Part shown: in pieces, positions 16,764 through 24,664 of the stretch
Numbering within the stretch: the first letter of the stretch is position 1
Layout: each line of letters starts with the position of its first letter
From: Clostridium sp. AF27-2AA
Lineage (GTDB): Bacteria; Bacillota; Clostridia; Lachnospirales; Lachnospiraceae
Assembly: GCF_003478505.1 (NCBI RefSeq)
Contig: NZ_QUFI01000003.1
Span: forward strand, 32,550-96,549
DNA length: 64,000 nt
Reading direction: 5' to 3'
Program-made: the position numbers and the translations under genes
Notes under the pieces: generated by a model
Told to the model about the DNA's origin: nothing
What the model saw: only the letters and a program-made list of their open reading frames with translations
Database searches by the model: none

Positions 16764-17438
16764 TTAGTAAGCAGCTTTGAAGATGCCGATTACCTGCTCT
16801 TTGGTTGCTTTTCTCGGGTTGGTGAGCTGGCAGACATCCTTCATGGCGTTTTCTGCCATGATGCCGAAGTCTTCTTCCTTGACACCAAGCTCGCGCAGAT
16901 TCTTCGGGATGCCAACCTGTTCGGAAATCTGACGGATGGCAGCAATGGCTTTTCTTGCAGCGTCCATGGTGGAGAGACCGTCAATGTTCTCGCCCGTGGC
17001 CTTTGCGATATCGCGGAAGCGGTTTGCGTTGCCGATCAGGTTGAATTCCTCTACATGGGGCAGCAGGATCGCGTTGCAGACGCCGTGAGGCAGGTTGTAG
17101 AAGCCGCCTAACTGGTGAGCCATGGCATGTACATAACCAAGGGAAGCGTTGTTGAATGCGATACCTGCCAGGTACTGGCCGTAAGCCATCTTGTCACGGG
17201 CCTTTATGTAGGTGCCGTTTGCGACAGCCTTTGGCAGATACTGGGTGATCATGGTGATAGCCATGAGAGCAGCGGCATCGGTCAGCGGATTCGCGTCGGT
17301 GGAAACATATGCCTCAATGGCATGAGTTAAAGCATCCATACCGGTTGCGGCGGTCAGTGACGGAGGCATGCCCACCATTAACTTCGGATCATTGATCGCG
17401 ATCTGCGGAGTGACGCGCCAGTCAACGATGGCCATTTT
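16764..17438 (-). pseudogene. Iron-containing alcohol dehydrogenase, N-terminal half lost
   Basis: The frame encodes only the C-terminal about 225 residues of a FucO/1,3-propanediol-dehydrogenase-like enzyme: [49 protein letters not shown] with the metal-binding histidines, through a normal C-terminus. The NAD-binding Rossmann half is absent; similarity starts abruptly near 17438 and what precedes (to 17507) is unrelated. A truncated, non-functional gene. It is upstream of the SDR relic on the same strand, and a hairpin (about 16696-16725) separates the two. Confidence 0.85.
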
Positions 17439-17610
17439 GACATGGCGGCTGACTGTTTGGGTGGGGGCCCTTATGCCGTTCCTGTGTGTCTGACATGGCA
17501 ACATCATAGCAATGATTTGGTACTAACAAAACGACCAGAACAAAAAAATATTCAGATACCAGATAACAGTGCCGTGAGGCTGGATTTCCGGCTCGGCAAA
17601 CTGCCGGTGC

Positions 17611-19059
17611 CTACCACTGGATAAAGATATTGCCCAGTCTCCGCACGGTCTCTGCCAGCGTCCTCTCATCCAGATCGCAGTAGTTTAAGACCAGTACATG
17701 CTCGTATTCCGGATGGATTTCTGTACAGAACTCTGAGAGACAGGCAAGGTTGATGCCTTTGCTTCTGGCTGCCCAGCGGGTCTCCACATCCGTCAGTGAG
17801 GTATCCAGGTATACCAGAAGATGGGTACCGCAGCTTCCTCCGGTGATACAGGAGGCAGGAATGAGGCTGCTCTGCTTGATGATGCGCAAAAGCCTCTCGC
17901 CCTCCAGACGGTAGTACTTTTTCAGGCGGCTCAGATGCCGCTCGAAGGAGCCGTTTTCAATAAACCGCGCCAGGGCATACTGCTCGCAGCTGGATGCGGA
18001 ATTCGAGTAAAAGTTGGCACGCGCGATATAGTGCTCCATCAGCTTCCTTGGAAGCACCATATAGCTGATGCGGATAGCCGGGGCCAGGCTCTTGCTGAAG
18101 GTGTTCATGTAGATGACCCGGTGGCTTAGATCCATGCTCTGCAGGGCAGGAATGCTTTTGGTGGAGTAGCGGAACTCGCAGTCATAATCGTCCTCGATGA
18201 TGTAGCGGTCTGCGGCCTCTGCCGCCCAGGAGAGCAGCTCCTGGCGCCGCCCGGCGGTCGTGACAGTCCCAAGCGGATAGTGGTGCTCCGGGGAAACATG
18301 GACGATATTTGCGCCGCTTTCCCGCAGGCTGTCCATGCTGATGCCGGATTCATCCATTTCAATGCTTTTCCATGGAAGCCCGAATTCCTCATAAATGCGC
18401 GGAATCTTCCGGTATCCGGGATTTTCCGCACCATAGACGGAGCGCTCCGGCAAAAGCTTGATGAGCTTTTCATAGAGATATTCGATGCTGGCGCCGATGA
18501 CAATGCATTCCGGTGAAACACTCATCCCGCGGGAGCGGTAGAGATAATCCGCAATAGCCTTTCGCAGCGGCGGCACACCGAGGAAATGTGCCCGCTGTAC
18601 CAGCTCCAGCTCGTATTCGCTCAAAACCTCCCGCATGGTCTTGCGCCAGAGGGAGAAGGGAAATTTCTCATAGATGGTATTATTGGAGGTAAAGTCCGCA
18701 TACCAGGTATCTTCTTTGTAAAGCGGTTCAAGGTCTTCGGAAGCAAAGGTGCGGGCGGCGGTCCGGTCCGGCGTAGATACGGAGCAGGCGGAAAAAGAGG
18801 AGCGTTCCGGTGCGGTTTCCAGCTTGGCGGCAAAGTAACAGCGTTTCTCCTCAGCGGTGATATAGCCCTCCGTCAGGAGCTGGTCATAGGCGTTCATGAC
18901 CGTGCGCACACTGATCTGGTTGTCTGCTGCCAGCTCCCGTTTGGATGGCAGCTTAGTACCTGCCGGAATACGCCCGCTTAAGATGTCTTCCTTCAGGCAG
19001 TGATAAAGATATTCGTAGAGGGGATGTCCCACCCGCCTGGAAAAGTCATAAATCAACAT
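17611..19059 (-). CDS. MocR-type regulator (GntR helix-turn-helix fused to aminotransferase fold)
   Basis: 482 aa from the ATG at 19059 (start chosen because it gives MLIYDFSRRVGHPLYEYLY directly before the winged helix and a GAGGG lies upstream; a longer frame to 19107 adds unlikely residues). N-terminal wHTH with LPSKRELAADNQISVRTV, then a class-I aminotransferase-like domain containing YIIEDDYDCEFRY and the PLP-lysine motif NTFSKSLAPAIRISY. MocR proteins use PLP as ligand (PdxR, GabR). It lies beside the broken Fe-ADH/SDR cluster, its likely former target, and shares a divergent region with the transglutaminase gene. Confidence 0.92.
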   Translation of the reverse strand: MLIYDFSRRVGHPLYEYLYHCLKEDILSGRIPAGTKLPSKRELAADNQISVRTVMNAYDQLLTEGYITAEEKRCYFAAKLETAPERSSFSACSVSTPDRTAARTFASEDLEPLYKEDTWYADFTSNNTIYEKFPFSLWRKTMREVLSEYELELVQRAHFLGVPPLRKAIADYLYRSRGMSVSPECIVIGASIEYLYEKLIKLLPERSVYGAENPGYRKIPRIYEEFGLPWKSIEMDESGISMDSLRESGANIVHVSPEHHYPLGTVTTAGRRQELLSWAAEAADRYIIEDDYDCEFRYSTKSIPALQSMDLSHRVIYMNTFSKSLAPAIRISYMVLPRKLMEHYIARANFYSNSASSCEQYALARFIENGSFERHLSRLKKYYRLEGERLLRIIKQSSLIPASCITGGSCGTHLLVYLDTSLTDVETRWAARSKGINLACLSEFCTEIHPEYEHVLVLNYCDLDERTLAETVRRLGNIFIQW

Positions 19060-19106
19060 AATCTGGTACCCTCGCTTAACTGTAATCTGATATCGTTTTA
19101 TCTCCA

Positions 19107-19134
19107 ATTATAACACGTTTTACCGATTTGTCAG
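19107..19134 (-). promoter_or_regulatory. Promoter of the MocR gene
   Basis: On the minus strand CTGACA (19134-19129), 16-bp spacer, TATAAT (19112-19107), about 48 bp before the ATG. Confidence 0.55.
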
Positions 19135-19181
19135 TATTTACAGATATGTTTTTGAAATTCGGTGCGGAAAGCAGAAAATAA

Positions 19182-19190
19182 TGATATAAT
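19182..19190 (+). promoter_or_regulatory. Extended -10 promoter of the transglutaminase operon
   Basis: TGATATAAT at 19182-19190 (TGn plus TATAAT) 37 bp upstream of the start codon; no good -35 at standard distance, as allowed for extended -10 promoters. Confidence 0.5.
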
Positions 19191-19226
19191 GTTTCCTGAT
19201 AAGAAAATGAAGGAAGTGGAGACAAC

Positions 19227-20267
19227 ATGGCTGTAGCGTATTACTATGATCACATGACAAAACCGAAACAGGCGGCTTACCGCAGCATGCTTGCCGGTCT
19301 CACAGAGCTTACCGACAGCATTCAGCTGCCGCTCTTAGACGCAAAGGAACTTTCTGAGGTATTTTTGCTGCTGAGACTGGATCATCCGAAGCTGTTCTGG
19401 GCATCGGGATTTCATTTCCTCCACTACCAGGATTCTCCCAATCTCATTATGAAGCCGGAATATCTGTTTGATAAAAGCAAGGTCCGGGAACATCAGAAGG
19501 CCATGGCATCCCGGGTGGAAAAACTGGCACGGCCTGCCAAAACGCTTTCCGAGTGGGAGAAAGAAAAATACATTCATGATTTTATCTGTGAGAATGTCCG
19601 CTATGATAAATTAAAGAAGGCCTATTCCCACGAGATTATTGGCCCGTTAGGGCAGGGCGTGGGAGTTTGTGAAGGCATTGCCAAAGCGGTGAAGGTGCTG
19701 TGCGATGCTCTTGGAATCTGGTGCATGATTGCCATCTGCGGCAATAATCCGGAGAAGGGTATCAAATACCGGCATACCTGGAACATTGTCCGCATTGACG
19801 GCCAGTTTTATCATCTGGATGCCACCTTTGACAACAGTCTTGGAAAATGCAGCGTGACCGGTGCGGAAATCCGCTATGACTACTTTAATCTGGATGACAA
19901 AAATATTTTTCGGGATCACGAGCCACTCATTGCCCCGGCACCGTCCTGTGCCAATGGCGATCACTTCTATTATAAAGAAAAGAAGCTGTCCTTTACAAAG
20001 CAGGAGGATGTAAAGAAACGGGCGCTGCAGGCTGCGAAGAAAGGAAAGCTGCTTACGTTTCACTGGCGGGGCGGTTATCTGACGAAGCAGGTTCTGGAAG
20101 AACTGTTGGAGCAGATCGCGGAAGCAGGAAAGGAGCGGGGCAAAACACCCCACGTAAGTTTGAACTGGTCTCAGGCGGTCCTGCGGGTTCGCTATACGGA
20201 AGAACCGGCACCGGCTCTGGAACCGGATGTAAATATGGAAGAAGCCAACGAGGGAGAACAGGAATAG
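19227..20267 (+). CDS. Transglutaminase-like (papain-fold) protein
   Basis: 346 aa with the full catalytic triad of the bacterial transglutaminase-like superfamily: Cys148 in QGVGVCEGIAKA, His183 in YRHTWN and Asp198 in YHLDATFDN. The segment ahead (KYIHDFICENVRYD) is the usual helix before the core. No signal peptide, so probably cytosolic. These enzymes more often hydrolyse than cross-link; the substrate is unknown. The C-terminal about 90 residues are basic then acidic and of unknown role. Separated by two bases from the next gene, so almost certainly co-expressed with it. Confidence 0.85.
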   Translation: MAVAYYYDHMTKPKQAAYRSMLAGLTELTDSIQLPLLDAKELSEVFLLLRLDHPKLFWASGFHFLHYQDSPNLIMKPEYLFDKSKVREHQKAMASRVEKLARPAKTLSEWEKEKYIHDFICENVRYDKLKKAYSHEIIGPLGQGVGVCEGIAKAVKVLCDALGIWCMIAICGNNPEKGIKYRHTWNIVRIDGQFYHLDATFDNSLGKCSVTGAEIRYDYFNLDDKNIFRDHEPLIAPAPSCANGDHFYYKEKKLSFTKQEDVKKRALQAAKKGKLLTFHWRGGYLTKQVLEELLEQIAEAGKERGKTPHVSLNWSQAVLRVRYTEEPAPALEPDVNMEEANEGEQE

Positions 20268-20269
20268 TT

Positions 20270-21259
20270 ATGAATGTATATCGAATGCTGGAAATACTGG
20301 GAGAGCAGAATCAGTTTGAGCTTCTGGAGAGTGAAAACGGGTTTCACACGCCTCAGGACATCCGCCTGGTGTATCTGATGAATGATGCCGTGGAATGTTT
20401 TCTGACCTTTCGGAATGCGCGGATTACGGGAGAGTATCTGCCGGATTACAGTGGAGAACTGGGGACACGCCTGGACCGGAGCGAGAAGCGCTCGTCCCTG
20501 GTGGTGCATCAGGGACACAATGTCTTTACAATCTTTTTTGAAACACTGGAAGTGGAATATGAACTTTATAATTATGGTGAGATTGGTCATTTCTGGGTAA
20601 AGGGTTATGAATACTTAAGGCAGCTGGAGTACCGTATTGCCATTTTATGGGATAAGTTTGAATATATGGGAGAGGACTACTGCGGAGAACTGGAGCAAAA
20701 GCTTGCGTGGCTCGCGAAGTTCCCACCGCTTAATTTTACCAGTTACCCTTCCGTGCCATCACAGTATCTGCCTGACCGGGATGATGGATGGGATCTGGCA
20801 CCGGAGGCTCTGGAGGTTATGATCGATCTGGCAAAAGAAGCCGGAGATATCTCCTTGCTTCGTGCGTTGGAGTTTTACGAAAAACATTCCGGCCGGTGGA
20901 TGACAAAGTATATCGCGGCGCTTCTGCACCGGAAGAAACATGCAAAGACTGTGGATCTGCTGACAGAGAAACTGAAGCAGGCTGCATCCGTCCATCCGTG
21001 CCGGAGCTTTGGGCCGGAGCGGGATGCCAGGTATGCCCTGATTATGAAAGCAGCAAAAGCAGGCCAGCAGGCACTTGCGGAAAAAGGAATCCAGTCGGTG
21101 GTCCTTCGGGAGGAGCCTTTCGTTCATGCCAGTGATACGCTGGATTTTAAAGCTCATCTGATGATCTGGATGCCGGGATTCTTAAACCGGAAAACAGAAA
21201 TCAGGACTTTTACTTATGAAAAAATGAAACATAAGGACAGTGCGTCGACATGTCTCTAA
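20270..21259 (+). CDS. Conserved hypothetical protein (resembles DUF3878)
   Basis: 329 aa, soluble, no signal peptide or membrane segment. Rich in aromatic and acidic residues, with a notable FFETLEVEYELYNYGEIGHF stretch (about residues 88-107) and helical C-terminal half. I do not recognise a catalytic motif; its length and composition recall the DUF3878 family of Firmicutes, but this is from memory and weak. Tight coupling to the transglutaminase-like gene suggests a partner or substrate. Ends at a perfect 10-bp hairpin. Confidence 0.6.
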   Translation: MNVYRMLEILGEQNQFELLESENGFHTPQDIRLVYLMNDAVECFLTFRNARITGEYLPDYSGELGTRLDRSEKRSSLVVHQGHNVFTIFFETLEVEYELYNYGEIGHFWVKGYEYLRQLEYRIAILWDKFEYMGEDYCGELEQKLAWLAKFPPLNFTSYPSVPSQYLPDRDDGWDLAPEALEVMIDLAKEAGDISLLRALEFYEKHSGRWMTKYIAALLHRKKHAKTVDLLTEKLKQAASVHPCRSFGPERDARYALIMKAAKAGQQALAEKGIQSVVLREEPFVHASDTLDFKAHLMIWMPGFLNRKTEIRTFTYEKMKHKDSASTCL

Positions 21260-21280
21260 TTAACTGTGAAATCTGGCAGG

Positions 21281-21312
21281 AGCCGGGACTTTTAACAGAG
21301 TCCCGGCTCTTC
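21281..21312 (+). terminator. Terminator after the transglutaminase operon
   Basis: Perfect 10-bp stem AGCCGGGACT / AGTCCCGGCT with an 8-base loop, then CTTCTTCT. Confidence 0.75.
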
Positions 21313-21332
21313 TTCTATCAGATCTATCGTGG

Positions 21333-21578
21333 CTTTATCTGAAAACACCCGAAAATTATGAAAAATGGATTTGGCCTGTTGGAACAGCTGGATTTTGGCG
21401 CTGGAGCATATTACTATGCGGATATCCGGGATTTGCGTCTCTGGTGAATGGAAGCCATTATCAGAGTCCGGTATCCATGCCGGTACTGATCATCCTGTTC
21501 TTGATCTGGGGATTTCTAATGTACCGTCTGTGGACCTGGATGGAGTCCGGGACCAAAAAGGAATCCGTCCGTTCTTGA
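21333..21578 (+). pseudogene. Remnant of a membrane protein gene (C-terminal fragment)
   Basis: In the frame ending at the TGA at 21576-21578 the translation reads as a sensible protein tail: a YLKTPENYEKW segment, WPVGTAGFWRW, then a transmembrane helix MPVLIILFLIWGFLMYRLW and a charged end (GTKKESVRS). There is no plausible start codon or RBS and the frame begins right after the preceding terminator, so this is what is left of a longer gene. The layout of one last helix after a P-x-G-T-x-G stretch is reminiscent of amino acid permease C-termini; that is only a suggestion. The overlapping 76-codon frame (21365-21595) looks random. Confidence 0.5.
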
Positions 21579-21621
21579 TTATTGTTTCCGGCTGAGTTAT
21601 AATTTTAGAAAGATTTGTGTG

Positions 21622-21650
21622 AAAACTCTCATCTTAGATGAGAGTTTTTG
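21622..21650 (+). terminator. Terminator after the gene remnant
   Basis: Perfect 11-bp stem AAACTCTCATC / GATGAGAGTTT around a TTA loop, with a TTTT run. Probably the original terminator of the decayed gene. Confidence 0.75.
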
Positions 21651-21735
21651 CTGTATGGAAAAGAGAATCTTCACTGTTGGAAAAAGGTTTTAAAAGCTGC
21701 TTATTGATAGAAAATGTCAGATCAGGAGGATGGAT

Positions 21736-22581
21736 ATGGACTACAAATACCTAAGCATCGGCCAGATGGCCAGGATCAACAACATTTCTGTTCCAACTTT
21801 AAGGTTTTATGACTCAATTGGAATCCTGCAGCCCTGTTACACGGATCCGCAGACCCGTTACCGCTATTACGATGTGCGCCAGAATGCACGGCTGGACATG
21901 ATTCAGTATATGAAGGAACTGGGAATGGAACTGAAAGAAATTGAGGAAGTACTGGCTTCGGAGGATCTGCGCAAGATTGAAGCGGTACTGATCCGCAAAC
22001 GGGAGCAGACTATCCATCAGATCGAGCAGATGAAGATTCAGTGGGATGCCATTGACCGGGCCATAGACAGCATTGAGCGTTACAGCAAATCCCCACGGCG
22101 GGGTACCTTTACTCTGGAGTATATTCCAAATCGGAAAATTTACGGCATCGATACAGACATCAACTTTTATGATCACGATATTGATACCTATGAGCTGATC
22201 CTGAAACAGCTGAAAATGCGCCTGACAGAGCATGGGGTTCCGCCGGTTTATTACTGCAATGCCGGGACCGTGTTGAAAAAAGAGAATTTATTGCAAAGGA
22301 GCTTTGTCTCCCATAAGATTTTTGTGTTTGTGGATGAGCATTTTCCGCTGAAGCAGGAACTGGAAACCATAGAAAGCGGTATGTATGCCTGTGTGTATCT
22401 GGATGATTTTAACGAAGAAAAGGACTATGCTGTCAAACTTTTATCATATTGTGAAGAGCAGAAGTATGAGATTGCCGGAGACTATATCTGTGAGACCCTG
22501 ACGGAATTCAACGTATTTGATACCCGGAAACGTTCTATGTTTCTGCGACTGCAGGTGCCAGTGCGCTTCTCGGATGTATAA
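21736..22581 (+). CDS. MerR-family transcription regulator with effector-binding domain
   Basis: 281 aa from ATG 21736. Two in-frame ATGs exist; AGGAGG at 21724-21729 touches the first (21730) but sits 6 bases from the second, so 21736 is chosen. N-terminal MerR helix-turn-helix (LSIGQMARINNISVPTLRFY, then QTRYRYYD wing), a dimerisation coiled coil (about residues 75-120), and a C-terminal GyrI/BmrR-like ligand-binding domain (YIPNRKIYGIDTD onwards). Activators of this type twist promoters with 19-bp spacers, and exactly such a promoter precedes the next gene (22637-22667), which is therefore the likely target. Confidence 0.88.
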   Translation: MDYKYLSIGQMARINNISVPTLRFYDSIGILQPCYTDPQTRYRYYDVRQNARLDMIQYMKELGMELKEIEEVLASEDLRKIEAVLIRKREQTIHQIEQMKIQWDAIDRAIDSIERYSKSPRRGTFTLEYIPNRKIYGIDTDINFYDHDIDTYELILKQLKMRLTEHGVPPVYYCNAGTVLKKENLLQRSFVSHKIFVFVDEHFPLKQELETIESGMYACVYLDDFNEEKDYAVKLLSYCEEQKYEIAGDYICETLTEFNVFDTRKRSMFLRLQVPVRFSDV

Positions 22582-22636
22582 AAACGGGAATGAAAAGTGT
22601 ACAAATTGCTATTGCAAAATTGGTCATTCTGCTTAC

Positions 22637-22667
22637 TTGACCCTCAAGTTACATCATCCTTTATACT
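22637..22667 (+). promoter_or_regulatory. MerR-type promoter with 19-bp spacer
   Basis: TTGACC at 22637-22642 and TATACT at 22662-22667 are separated by 19 bp, the over-long spacing typical of MerR-activated promoters. The left part of the spacer, CCTCAAGTTA, matches the usual left half of MerR operators (SoxR-like); the right half is poorly conserved. Confidence 0.6.
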
Positions 22668-22752
22668 GAAACCATGATAAATAAATAACAAACGGAAGGC
22701 CCGACAGGAAACAAAAACAGGCGGCCGGACCCATCAAGAAGGAGGCTTTTCT

Positions 22753-23784
22753 ATGGAAAAAATTAAAGTGGTTCAGTACGGATGTGGTAAAATGAGCAAA
22801 TATATTCTTCGTTATCTTTATGAAACCGGATGCCAAATCGTAGGCGCAATTGACACCAATCCGGCAATCCTGGGCATGGATGTAGGTGATTACGCAGGAC
22901 TTGGTGTAAAAACCGGCATTCTTATCAGCAACGACGCAGACAAGGTTCTGGACGAGTGTGATGCCGATATTGCAGTGGTAACCCTGTTCAGCCTGGTAAG
23001 CGACTGCTTTGATCATTATATGAAGTGCCTGGAACGCGGTATCAGTGTCATCACCACCTGTGAGGAGGCAACCTACTGTTGGACGACCGATGCCGTACGT
23101 GCCAACATTCTGGATGTAACAGCGAAAGAGAACGGCTGTACCTTTGTGGGAAGCGGTATGGAAGATATTTTCTGGGTAAATATGGTTGGTATGGTAGCAG
23201 GCGGCTGTCATAAGATCACCAAGATTGAGGGCGCAGTCAGTTATAACGTAGAAGATTATGGACTGGCGCTGGCAAAGGCCCATGGTGTTGGCCTGACACC
23301 GGAAGAGTTTGAAAAGCAGATCGCACATCCGGAAGAAATTGAGCCGTCCTATGTATGGAACTCCAATGAGGCACTGGCTTCCAAGATGGGCTGGACCATC
23401 AAGAGCCAGACCCAGAAATGTGTTCCATATTTCCACGACAGTGACCTGTATTCCTCCACCATGGGTGACACCATCCCGAAGGGCAACTGCATTGGCATGG
23501 CAGCAGTTGTAACTACCGAAACCTTCCAGGGACCGGTCATTGAGACCCAGTGTATCGGTAAGGTATACGGACCGGACGATGGAGATATGTGTGACTGGAA
23601 GATTACTGGCGAGCCGGATACCGAGTTCCACGTTGTAAAACCGGCAACCGTAGAACATACCTGCGCTACCATTGTAAACCGTATTCCGGCAGTGCTTCGC
23701 GCACCGGCAGGACTGGTTACAATGGATCAGTTAGAGGAAATTGCATACCCGACCTATCCGATGGAGTTTTATTTAAATAAGTAA
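22753..23784 (+). CDS. DapB-like NAD(P)-dependent dehydrogenase (2,4-diaminopentanoate dehydrogenase-like)
   Basis: 343 aa. N-terminal Rossmann fold ([18 protein letters not shown]) and a [15 protein letters not shown] strand where dihydrodipicolinate-reductase-like enzymes have the nucleotide site. Length and the C-terminal domain are unlike true DapB (about 250 aa) and agree better with 2,4-diaminopentanoate dehydrogenase (Ord) of ornithine fermentation and related enzymes; the other ornithine-fermentation genes are not nearby, so the substrate is open. RBS AAGGAGG. Controlled, by inference, by the MerR protein upstream. Monocistronic, with its own terminator. Confidence 0.7.
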   Translation: MEKIKVVQYGCGKMSKYILRYLYETGCQIVGAIDTNPAILGMDVGDYAGLGVKTGILISNDADKVLDECDADIAVVTLFSLVSDCFDHYMKCLERGISVITTCEEATYCWTTDAVRANILDVTAKENGCTFVGSGMEDIFWVNMVGMVAGGCHKITKIEGAVSYNVEDYGLALAKAHGVGLTPEEFEKQIAHPEEIEPSYVWNSNEALASKMGWTIKSQTQKCVPYFHDSDLYSSTMGDTIPKGNCIGMAAVVTTETFQGPVIETQCIGKVYGPDDGDMCDWKITGEPDTEFHVVKPATVEHTCATIVNRIPAVLRAPAGLVTMDQLEEIAYPTYPMEFYLNK

Positions 23785-23839
23785 GCATTGCCACGGAACC
23801 GGACAGACAGATTCCCGTCCTATAAGATAATATAAGAAG

Positions 23840-23877
23840 GCTGGAGCGTTCATATATTTGAACGTTCCGGCTTTTTT
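23840..23877 (+). terminator. Terminator of the DapB-like gene
   Basis: 13-bp stem GCTGGAGCGTTCA / TGAACGTTCCGGC (two G-T pairs) followed by TTTTTT. Confidence 0.85.
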
Positions 23878-23878
23878 C

Positions 23879-23907
23879 TTGTCTAATCCGCAGAAAACAG
23901 TTATAAT
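23879..23907 (+). promoter_or_regulatory. Promoter of bioY
   Basis: TTGTCT at 23879-23884, 17-bp spacer, TATAAT at 23902-23907. The -35 box begins right after the T run of the preceding terminator. Confidence 0.6.
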
Positions 23908-23931
23908 GGTTCGTGAATATTTACAAAAGGA

Positions 23932-24576
23932 ATGAAAACGCAAATGAAACATAAAATTTTACTGTTACGCCGCCAGCCGTCAGAGCCCGATACGGCCCGC
24001 GGCGCGTCCCGGAGTATCACACAGGACGTGGCGGTCTGTGGCTTATTTGCGGCATTGACTGCGGTGGGAGCTTTTATGAAGATTGTGATCCCGGTGGGAG
24101 CGGATACCATGAATTTTACCCTGCAGTGGCTGTTTGTGCTGTTGGCAGGGCTGCTTCTTGGATCCCGCCGGGCATTCCGGAGCGTTGCCGTTTACCTGAT
24201 CACCGGCCTGATCGGTTTCCCGGTTTTTGCCCGGGGAGGCGGTCCGGCTTATCTGCTGCGGCCAACCTTTGGATTTCTGCTGGGCTTTGCCCTGGCGGCA
24301 TGGGCTATTGGTTTTTTATGTGAAAAGCTCCGGCCGACGAAATCCGTTACCTGGTTTTTTACCACGCTGGCTGGATTTGTGATCTACTACGGAATGGGAA
24401 TTCTCTATTTTTATATGATCACACATCTGCTGGCATCCCAGACACCGGTGGGAATTGGCGTGATCTTTGGTGTCTACTGTCTGCCGACCATGCTGCCGGA
24501 CCTGATGCTCTGCGCATTGGCGGTTATGCTGGCGGGACGGTTAAGACCGGCGGTTTCGGCGGCGCTCAAGGCCTGA
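23932..24576 (+). CDS. bioY: Biotin transporter BioY
   Basis: Substrate-binding membrane component of the ECF-type biotin importer; 214 aa with about six transmembrane helices. Family features: VAVCGLFAALTAVGAFMKI in helix 1, a long RRAFRSVAVYLITGLIGFPVF stretch and the GGPAYLLRPTFGFLLGF motif. Start may be 23932 or 23944; AAGGA at 23927-23931 is too close to the first and somewhat far from the second. No energising EcfA/EcfT genes are adjacent, as is usual when BioY shares a common ECF module. No BirA operator was recognised upstream. Confidence 0.92.
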   Translation: MKTQMKHKILLLRRQPSEPDTARGASRSITQDVAVCGLFAALTAVGAFMKIVIPVGADTMNFTLQWLFVLLAGLLLGSRRAFRSVAVYLITGLIGFPVFARGGGPAYLLRPTFGFLLGFALAAWAIGFLCEKLRPTKSVTWFFTTLAGFVIYYGMGILYFYMITHLLASQTPVGIGVIFGVYCLPTMLPDLMLCALAVMLAGRLRPAVSAALKA

Positions 24577-24664
24577 ATAAGGCCAGAAACGTCCGGGAAT
24601 ACTATACAGAAAACCATACATTTCTATAGGTTTATGTTTTGCAGGAAAGAAGGAGAAGAATATC

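Noticed and set aside
21365..21595. 76-codon plus-strand frame between two terminators
   Set aside because: Composition looks random; another frame in the same DNA (21333-21578) reads as a genuine protein tail, so this frame is an overlap artefact.
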